Positions 56,373 through 64,000 of a DNA stretch of 64,000 nucleotides are shown here, in pieces (the first letter of the stretch is position 1; each line of letters begins with the position of its first letter). The position numbers and the translations under genes were made by a program. This DNA is from Clarkia xantiana subsp. parviflora (taxonomy: Eukaryota > Streptophyta > Magnoliopsida > Myrtales > Onagraceae). The DNA lies in assembly GCA_036873135.1 (NCBI GenBank), contig JAPTYO010000011.1, positions 9,384,747 to 9,448,746 of the forward strand, written 5' to 3'. Under the pieces are notes generated by a model. The model did no database searches and was not told the DNA's origin. It saw only the letters and a list, made by a program, of their open reading frames with translations.

Positions 56373-56861
56373 TATACTTATTCAATACATATATATATAT
56401 ATTTAATATTTTTTTCTTATAATCAGTGTGAATCATTCATAAAAAATCTAGCTTTATATATACAAATTATGTGTTAATATTACGTTAGTAATATAGAAAT
56501 AAAACTAAAACAAACAAAGACAATATATATATATTAATCTTAGATATTTATAATAATATAAAAATTTATAAAATATTAAAAAGACATAAATTTAGGAGTA
56601 TCATGATAAAAAAAATCATGTTTAAACATGATAACTTCAAATTTAAAAAAAAAAAAAAAAAACTGATTATATTAAATTATTGTTTTAAAAAAGTTTTGAT
56701 ATTATTATTTTTATAACATAATAATTATAAATGAAATTTATAATATAGCTCATATATTATTGTATACTAAAAAAAATTGTGAATATATTCTTTTTTTAAA
56801 ATATATATGTTTAAAAAATAAAACAATTTTTACCCGCGCGGTGCGCGGGGTTAGTAGCTAG
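54075..56861 (+). mobile_element. Helitron copy 2 (non-autonomous), joined to copy 1
   Basis: Begins at TATTATATTAATTCGGCATC immediately after the CTAG of copy 1, with no intervening DNA. Ends with the same 17-base hairpin (56833-56849), then GTTAGTAG and CTAG (56858-56861). The first 300 bp match copy 1. The interior differs and contains an acyl-CoA oxidase gene fragment. The unit lacks the TCTACTATC-type start of copy 1, so it may have been made as part of a concatemer, or lost its first bases. Confidence 0.82.
54660..55425 (+). pseudogene. Captured acyl-CoA oxidase (ACX1-like) gene fragment with introns
   Basis: Exon-like blocks with GT/AG borders. About 54663-54724 ends in DGWDYGVVH. 54820 to about 54979 reads GFFIQLRSLDDDMALSRITI, then GDIGMKFRSETYNTMDN, then FDHVRIQ after a stop. 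55132-55333 reads LVYGTMVYV, then ALSRAVTIATRYYAFGSQKG and SPEIQ. A fourth block starts at 55403 (VI). Introns: 54725-54819, about 54980-55131 and 55334-55402. This is the middle region of plant peroxisomal acyl-CoA oxidases, which start fatty-acid beta-oxidation. In-frame stops and substitutions make it a pseudogene. Kept introns mean capture from DNA, not from mRNA, as known for Helitrons. Confidence 0.85.
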
Positions 56862-57170
56862 TATTATATTAATTCGGTGCCGGAAGTCCCTTGGCCGACA
56901 CGTGGACAGTCCACGAAGTCAGGATTTCCTAATTTAGTTGGGGTTCTATAAATATAGCTACAAAATATTGAGCGATTAAAAATTAAGAAGTATTTTTATT
57001 TTCTATTTTAGTCTCTACGCAATTTAAAGAAACAAATTAATTAAAAATTTCCTTTTAAATAGTAAATCTATACAGTTTGGTTCCGGAAGACCGTAGTCCG
57101 CCACATAAGCAGTATATATATAAAGAATAATAAACAAAAAAAAACGTAAAGTATAGGTTATTGTATATAC
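56862..57170 (+). mobile_element. Helitron copy 3, 5' part
   Basis: Starts TATTATATTAATTCGGTGCC immediately after the CTAG of copy 2 and matches the first 300 bp of copies 1 and 2 (GACACGTGGACAGTCCACG, CGGAAGACCGTAGTCCGCCA). I found no third GC hairpin with CTAG downstream, so its 3' end is outside recognition, or lost. The true end of copy 3 could lie anywhere to the right, including beyond the tandem array. Confidence 0.75.
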
Positions 57171-58204
57171 AGAGAAAACGTAATTGAATAATTATCTGTA
57201 ATAAATAAAAGGAATTAGACCTAAATAAAACGGAGTGAACCACGTTGCTTTGGGAAGTTTTGCTAAACCCATATTAAATAATATATATATTACTAAACCT
57301 ATAATATCTTTCGTCGCTACGTTTCTTATGTATATATATATACTATTAATTCTTAGAAACATTGACGGTTTTATAGGATATATATTGAACGGCAAGAAAA
57401 TATTTAGTCACTAGCTGTGCGAACTTCACGAGGGTGTTTACTATTTAGTTCGGAACCTGCAAATTCCCTAGAACATATATATCACTGGACACTAGATGCT
57501 AATATCTGGGTATGCAATATTAATTTTCTAACTATATAAAATATTGAAGATTTTACTAGCGCTAATTATTCACTTCGATATAATTCTCTCCGCTCCTAAA
57601 AGTATCAATCCATATTCTTCTAATGCACCATTATATTAGACGATATTGTTTTGTAAGGTTGTTTTTATGCATTGTATGTATTACATATGAATTAACTGTT
57701 TGTTTGTTGTATATATGCAGCAGATGGATGCATTGTGCGAGTTTTTACTCGAGGATAATGATGTTAATGTTACTTCGAAAGTTTCATTCTTCTCGAAATA
57801 CATGATTTATTGGTTAGTCTTTATCGAACATTTCTTTTTACTAACGTATTATAAATATACATCGTCATATTAATAAGATTTGGAGTTTGACCACTAGCTT
57901 CTTGCTGGATTAGATTTGATATATATATAAATAATGTATAGTAGGGTTAATTTAACTTACGAGACTTTTTTTTACCAGAATTTTACTTACGTGAGATTTG
58001 AAGCTTGGTTTTGTCGAGTGGTTTTCTTCCAAAGCGGATGCAACTAATCTTATTGGTTATAATCGTTTAACCTCTCAATGTTGTTACGAAGTTAATTGAT
58101 TTCTATGCAGTCTATTTTTGGATTTGTCGATGGAGTTTGATGCAACCACACTTCTCAATCTCATGGTTATATATGTTTCTTGGAGGTTTTTCGTTATTAC
58201 CTAT
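57171..58204. other. Possible interior of Helitron copy 3, no gene recognised
   Basis: Coding-like text occurs near 57720-57800 after a TGCAG acceptor-like site (QMDALCEFLLEDNDVNVTSK), but no family is recognised. It may be captured exon material like that in copy 2. Confidence 0.35.
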
Positions 58205-58399
58205 CCTTTTGACAGCATTATTTTTCAAATGAAAAATTTGATACACTATCAATTAGTGATTATTTCTTTGAATTACGAAGTCGATCCACTAACTGGTTGA
58301 TTTTTAAATATTTTGGCTATTTCTTAAGGCTATACGAGGTTGCAAGCACAAGATAACATAACATCTTAGTAACATCTACTAGCTCGACCGACTCACGAT
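58205..58399. repeat. Tandem array unit, left of the CACTA insertion
   Basis: Contains AATTACGAAGTCGATCCACT, then ATTTTTAAATATTTTGGCTA, GCAAGCACAAGATAAC and CGACCGACTCACGAT. It is the left part of one array unit. The last three bases (GAT) are a TSD copy, and the unit continues right of the CACTA at 61537. Confidence 0.85.
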
Positions 58400-59121
58400 C
58401 ACTACGGGAGACACCGGAGTTAGCGGCTCTAGCAAACGGCTAAATGAGTGTCCAGCCGTGAAAAAACTGAAAAATTGGTTTCTAACGGCTTGACATAAGC
58501 AAAGCCGTCCCAAATTTTATTTTCCGGCACCAGAATAGAGCCGTGAGTATTTTAATCAATTTATTTTTACATTATTAAAGTTCAGCGGCTCAATTTGTAT
58601 GCCGCTTATTTAATAATATATTTCGCGGCTCAATTTTTGAGCCGTTAATTTATAAAGAGTTAATTTATTTATTTATTAGGTATTGGCATTAACTTTGAGC
58701 CGCTAAGTTATACGTTTTTTTTTTTGCTGTGCTGGTCCTAGATGAAAACTACGTCGTCCAGATCTAGCAGCTATTTTTCTTCTAGACTTTTCTTCTTCTT
58801 CATCAGTTGCCTCTTTCCTGCGCATAGAGAGGGTAAATTTTAGTTAGGGTTTTTGTTCATTCGACTCCGTGTTCTAATTCTATGTCCTCAATAATCAATG
58901 TGAAGTTGATTAATCAAATTTATTGCTGTCTTAGCAGATTGAAGTTGCAAATCTGTTGTTATCATATCCCAATTTTGTAAGAAGCGTCAATCAGTAATTC
59001 TCAGGTATTCATTACATTAATTGTTAACTTGCAAGAAATTCTTCTGTTTATCGGAGCAAATTAAGTTTTCTCGTTCTGCATGGGAATCTTGAAATTAAAT
59101 TTTCAATCGGTTTCTTGACAG

Positions 59122-60370
59122 ATCAGTGGGTCCTGCTGGAGAAGGTAGCACAGAGAGTTCACCTTCAACATGTGGGACTTTTTTCCGGTAATCAGTGATA
59201 TCTATTATTTCTTGACTTTTCGGCCAGTTGCTCGAGTCAGTCATGTACTGCTTTAGATGGTTCATGAAATCACTAACTGAGATTGATTTACTAAGGCCCT
59301 GGAATTTGATTTGCTGCTCAGATCTTGTATCCTTTGAGTCGACTATCTCTGAGGTTTAAATGCTCAACTGAAACCTCTATCAGTCCTTGGAAGAAAAAAA
59401 AATAAAGAACACAAAATTGTTTTAAAAAAGGCATTTTGTGGTATGAGAAAGTGTTAGTGAGCTTGATGCAATGATGTTTTCTTTACAAATCAAGTTGTTA
59501 CACCTACAATGCAGTTTTCTTAAAAAAAAAAAAAAAAAAAAGGCAAATAATGTGCAGTTTCAGAACCGCATAATCAAGCAACTTGAATTGGAGATGGGAA
59601 GAATGAAAAAGATGAAGATTCATAAGAAGCGTTGGTCGGAAAGATGCAAGTGTTGTGGATAGAATCACTGCTTCCCTTGGTAATCTCAACCCTTCCGTCC
59701 TCCACTCCCTTGCTTCGCTGCTTGAGTCTCAAGATTTCCGGTGTATGCTAATTTATCATTATTCTTTGTTATTGTTGCTGCTTTATATATTTGTGCTGCC
59801 CTTTTATTCAATGTATAATATATTTACGCTAGCATAAACCCAGTTATTAATTTATGATTATCCATCTAATGATGAAGTTTCATTATGAATGCAGATACCT
59901 CTAATAATGCTTGATTATTCCTCTAATAATGCTTGTACTTCTCGCACAATCGACCGCCTTGGTCACTTAGTCCGGGTATGCTACTTAGTCATAACCTTGA
60001 TCCCTCTCATAACTCTAGGGGCATCTCATTTCATTTCATTTTATACAACAGTAAATTGGCATTTCTTTATGCTCTTATATATGTATGTATATATGTTTGT
60101 CTTGCCCTTTTATTGAATGCTTGACAAGTGCAAAAATATATATTATCATTTGTTAATAGACTATGATCTTGCAGGTTCATTTTGATGATGTTCAAAAACC
60201 TACTAGTCTCCCGACTAAGGCACCTAGAGAACTGGAAGAGTTAGTAAGTGCTTTATTGTTGTTATCTCATTTATTTTAGCCCTAAAAAACAAGATAGGTT
60301 GATTCAACTGCTCATTTACAAATTTTGCAGGATGAGAACAAGAGTAAGAAGGGTATTGGATAAGTGTATG
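59122..60370 (+). pseudogene. Multi-exon cargo of unknown identity in the CACTA element
   Basis: Blocks with AG acceptors and GT donors: 59122-59187 (SVGPAGEGSTESSPSTCGTF), 59558-59740 (QNRIIKQLELEMGRMKKMKI, then in a shifted frame VDRITASLGNLNPSVLHSLA), 59895-59975 (IPLIMLDYSSNNACTSRTID, RLGHLVR), 60175-60243 (VHFDDVQKPTSLPTKAPREL, EEL) and 60331 on (DENKSKKGIG then stop). Three of the blocks have lengths divisible by three. I do not recognise the protein. A frameshift near 59640 suggests it no longer works as written. It may be a captured host gene or an element-specific gene. Confidence 0.5.
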
Positions 60371-61199
60371 AGGTTAGATTGGAAAAAAAACATCTCCTTA
60401 TGCAGTTGAATCTATATGTATCGGGCAGACTCTTACTTTAGCTATATATACTTTTTTCCAGGAAGATTATGCCCAAAAAAAATATCCGGCTTCTACACCT
60501 CTCTCTTTCTCTGATGAGCATAAAAAAGAGGTGAATATCTTACATTTAATGTTCTCTTTGGTGTCTAAAACAAATATCTAATTCCGGAACTCCAGTTGAT
60601 CACTTTCCAGTTCTTAGACAATCTAGATGTTTCATGAAAGCTTCTCAATGTAGTCTCCCATCTGATTAATTGTATCTAGAGTATTGCTCATTAGTTGCCA
60701 TGACTTGCATTAATCTATTTTCTTTAACCATGTCGATATACCATTCAAGAAGCTTGAAACATGAACCTGGATGCTCTCTCATTTTTATTTTGCTCCTAAA
60801 CCTGTGAGTACATGTGGTTGGTAATATATTTAGAGATCTGTTCTTCCCTGTTAGTGTTCTCTTATCTTTTGCATTGAGATGATCAGGTGATAGAAGAGAT
60901 AATACCAGTTAATGTCCCTGCTTTTGCAATGGAAGATGTTTTTTTCCTTGTATTTGTCTTGGTTTTGCTCTAAGGTATGCTTTACATATGGTTAGACTAA
61001 AGTACTATATAAGCAACTTATTTAGGAATTATGATGTTAGTTGTAGTTAGAGTATTTTGTTATTACTGATTTTGGAATGACTTCGATTAGTTGATATAAG
61101 ATTGGATTCTACATGTTATTCTTAATCAAGAACGTGTTTTTGTGATATCTACAAAGCTAATTAAGGGAGCATGTAGGATTTGTGGTTCTATTTATATTT

Positions 61200-61500
61200 T
61201 TTTTTATTTAAACAATTATTTAACGGCTGAATAAATAAGCCGTCCCATAATTATTGCGGCTGAATAAATGAGCCGTCCCACAAATACTGCGGCTCAATAA
61301 ATGAGTCGTCTCATAATTATTAACGTCTCAATAAAAGAGCCGTGCCATAATTATTAACGGCTCAATAAAAGAGCCGTCTCATAATTATTAACGGCTCAAC
61401 AAATAAGAGCCGTTATTTTTTCCCGACTATTCATTTAGTGGCTCAATTGTGATTGAGCCGTTTCTTTTCACCGACTGTTTTTTTGAGCCGTTATCTATTA
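61200..61500. repeat. Right subterminal repeat cluster of the second CACTA
   Basis: Seven or more CGGCT(C/G)AATAAA-type half-sites paired with GAGCCGT, spaced about 38-45 bp, mirror the cluster at 3200-3445. Confidence 0.8.
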
Positions 61501-61536
61501 TTTACTAAGCCCTTAACACAGCAGCCTCCTGTAGTG

Positions 61537-63770
61537 GATGCTGACATATGGTAACTCCCTCTCATATCACTTTTGTTGGCATTATTTTTGAATAAAAAAT
61601 TTGATGCTCTAGATAATTGTTTCTTTGAATTACGAAGTCGATTCACTAAATGGTTGATTTTTAAATATGTTTGTTAATTCTTTAGGCTATACGAGTTTGC
61701 AAGCACAAGATAAACGGAACATCTTAGTAACATCCACTCGGCCGACCGACTCACGGTGCCAACATATGGTACCTCCCTTTCAGATCACTTTTTATTTTTC
61801 AAATAAAACATTTGATGCTCTAGATTAGTGATCGTTTCTTTGAATTACGAAGTCGATTCACTAACTGGTTGATTTTTAAATATTTTTGTTATTTCTTAAG
61901 GCTATAGGAGTTTGCAAGCACAAGATAAACGGAACATCTTAGTAACATTCACTCGGTCGACCGACTCACGGTGCCAACATATGGTACCTCCCTCTCAGAT
62001 CACTTTTTATTTTTCAAATAAAACATTTGATGCTCTAGATTAGTGATCGTTTCTTTGAATTACGAAGTCGATTCACTAACTGGTTGATTTTTAAATATTT
62101 TTGCTATTTCTTAAGGCTATACAAGGTTGCAAACACAAGATAACAGAACATCTTAGTAACATCCACTCGGCCGACCGACTCAGAGTGCCTACATATGCTA
62201 CCTCCCTCTCAGATCAAGTTTGTCATTGTTTATTTGAATTACGAAGTCGATTCACTAACTTGATGATTTTTAAATATTTTTGCTATTTCTTAAGGTTATA
62301 CCACTCGGCCGTCCGACTCACGGTGCCAACACATGGTACCTCTCTCTCATATCACTTTTGTAGCATTATTTTTCAAATAAAAAATTTGATGCTCTAGATT
62401 AGTGATTGTTTCTTTGAATTACGAAGTCGATTCACTAACTGGTTGATTTTTAAATATTTTTGTTATTTCTTAAGATTATAAGAGATTGCAAGCACAAAAT
62501 AACGAAACATCTTGATAACATCCACTTGACCGACCGACTCAATGGTACCAAAACTTTTATTTATGAATATATACTCTTAAGGTTATACGAAATATATATG
62601 TGAAGTAAGTCGAAAATACGAATGAGCCCGGATTTAATAAATAAATATTGGCGGAAAGACTTGGGTTCTTACTTTGATTTTCATTATGTTCAAATTTATC
62701 ACGTTTGTCATTGTTTATTTGAATTATGAAGTCGATTCACTAACTTGACGATTTTTAAATATTTTTGCTATTTCTTAAGGTTATACGATGTTGCAAGCAC
62801 AAAATAACAAAACATCTTAGTAACATCCACTTGGTCGACCGACTCACGGTGCCAACACATGGTACCTCTCTCTCAAATCACTTTTCTAGCATTATTTTAA
62901 AATAAAAAATTTGATACTCTAGAATCTAGATTAGTGATTATTTCTTTGAATTACGAAGTCGGTTCACTAACTGGTTTATTTTTAAATATTTTTGTTATTT
63001 CTTAAGGTTATAAGAGATTGCAATCACAAAATAACGAAACATCTTGATAACATCCACTTGACCGACCGACTCAATGGTACCAAAACTTTTATTTATGAAT
63101 ATATACTCTTAAGGTTATACGAAATATATATGTGAAGTAAGTCGAAAATACGAATGAGCCCGAATTTAATAAATAAATATTGGCGGAAAGACTTGGGTTC
63201 TTACTTTGATTTTCATTTTGTTCAAATTTATCACGTTTGTTATTGTTTATTTGAATTACGAAGTCGATTCATTTACTTGATGATTTATAAATATTTTTTC
63301 TATTTCTTAAGGTTATACGAGGTTGCAAGCACAAAATAACAAAACATCTTAGTAATATCCACTTGGCCGACCGACTCACGGTGCCAACCCATGGTACCTT
63401 TCTCTCATATCACTTTTCTAGCATTATTTTTCAAATAAAAAATTTGATGCTCTAGATTAGTGATTGTTTCTTTGAATTACGAAGTCGATTCACTAACTGG
63501 TTGATTTTTAAATATTTTTGTTATTTCTTAAGGTTATAAGAGATTGCAAACAAAATAACGAAACATCTTGATAACATCCACTTGACCGACCGACTCAATG
63601 GAACCAAAAATTTTATTTATGAATATATACTCTCAAGGTTATACGAAATATATATGTGATGTAAGTCGAAAATACGAATGAGCCCGAATTTAATAAATAA
63701 ATATTGGCGGAAAGACTTGGGTTCTTACTTTAATTTTCATTATGTTCAAATTTATTTTCTTTTAATTTTA
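61537..63770. repeat. Complex tandem repeat array with higher-order units
   Basis: ACGAAGTCG recurs at 61632, 61847, 62062, 62241, 62421, 62726 (ATGAAG), 62953, 63258 and 63479. Spacings are 215, 215, 179, 180, 305, 227, 305 and 221 bp. A basic unit of 215-225 bp appears first. After 62421 the pattern becomes a larger unit of about 530 bp (305 plus 225), in which a second sequence (GTCGAAAATACGAATGAGCC, ATTGGCGGAAAGACTTGG) is added. Marker text in each unit includes CGACCGACTCACGGTGCC, CATGGTACCTC and TGCAAGCACAAGATAAC. No coding capacity. Confidence 0.9.
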
Positions 63771-64000
63771 TAATTTAATTTCCTTATTCAAACTTAGAGT
63801 GTATATTCTTTGGCCAATAAAACTTAGAGTATATATATTGCGTTGGCAAAAAAAAAATTTGAGTATGTATTTGAGTATTTGAGTTTTAAAAACGCGAGTT
63901 TTTATTACATATTTTCTTATGAATTTAATGATTTAATTTAAAGATATTAAAAATTGACTCATTTATGCTTTCTTTATTGTTTCGTTTTCTTCGAAGTTTG
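63771..64000. other. AT-rich DNA right of the array
   Basis: A short direct repeat of AACTTAGAGTATATAT appears near 63794 and 63830; otherwise nothing is recognised. Confidence 0.4.

Larger units (their letters stand above)
58400..61536. mobile_element. Second non-autonomous CACTA element, with multi-exon cargo
   Basis: Ends CACTACGGGAGACACCGG and CTCCTGTAGTG, with GAT on both flanks (58397-58399, 61537-61539). Its termini and CGGCTC/GAGCCG subterminal palindromes are the same type as in the element at 937-3486, and both end with CTTAACACA about 20 bases before the right terminus, so they are one family. No CACTA transposase seen. The interior has a series of exon-like blocks on the plus strand. 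Confidence 0.92.

Overview
The window is nuclear DNA of a flowering plant, probably a eudicot (AT-rich background, plant retrotransposon lineages, and exon fragments of plant cinnamyl-alcohol-dehydrogenase-like and acyl-CoA-oxidase-like genes). I find no intact host gene. Almost everything that can be named is a mobile element, a piece of one, a captured gene fragment, a tandem repeat or organelle-derived DNA. The only long intact coding sequence is the 1,486-codon polyprotein of a young Copia retrotransposon (43837-48297, minus).

Layout. 937-3486: a CACTA element (TSD ACT) carrying plant exon fragments. 4580-27010: a nested tower. The base is plant L1-like LINE sequence on the minus strand (4580-6562, 7004-7724 and 25698-27010). 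A CRM-like Ty3/gypsy element (7725-25697) sits in it. That element was split by a Copia element (10090-14838, TSD GGTTG), which holds a small hAT element (10830-11260, TSD ACGATAAG), and by a large non-coding Tat/Ogre-like LARD (15306-23362, TSD GACAG) full of tandem repeats. 27011-29131: AT-rich DNA, a G-box cluster, a second copy of a repeat also found at 6568-7003, and a plastid-derived ndhI fragment. 29132-37117: a nearly complete, mutated Tat-lineage Ty3/gypsy element (TSD GATAG) with an antisense extra ORF.

37123-41470: AT-rich DNA with AT microsatellites, a 47-56 bp minisatellite, two candidate Helitron ends and a Tourist-like MITE (40751-41147). 41478-43562: three hAT-type elements nested in each other, each with a perfect 8-bp TSD. 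43646-49049: the intact Copia, with identical LTRs that have unusual TATA ends. 51493 to about 57170: head-to-tail Helitrons joined end to end. The second carries a fragment of an acyl-CoA oxidase gene with its introns. 58205 to about 63770: a complex tandem repeat array into which a second CACTA element (58400-61536, TSD GAT), with its own multi-exon cargo, was inserted.

How the parts relate. Element boundaries come from matching target-site duplications, terminal repeats and primer-binding sites. LTR identities, compared by eye, fit the nesting order: about 90% for the outer gypsy, about 94% for its Copia guest, about 97% for the LARD, and 100% for the separate Copia at 43.6-49 kb. The most unusual observations are the tandem Helitron concatemer with its captured ACX fragment, the triple hAT nest, a 42-bp exact LINE patch inside a broken Copia pol, the two exon-carrying CACTA elements, and the antisense ORF with its own TATA box in the Tat element.
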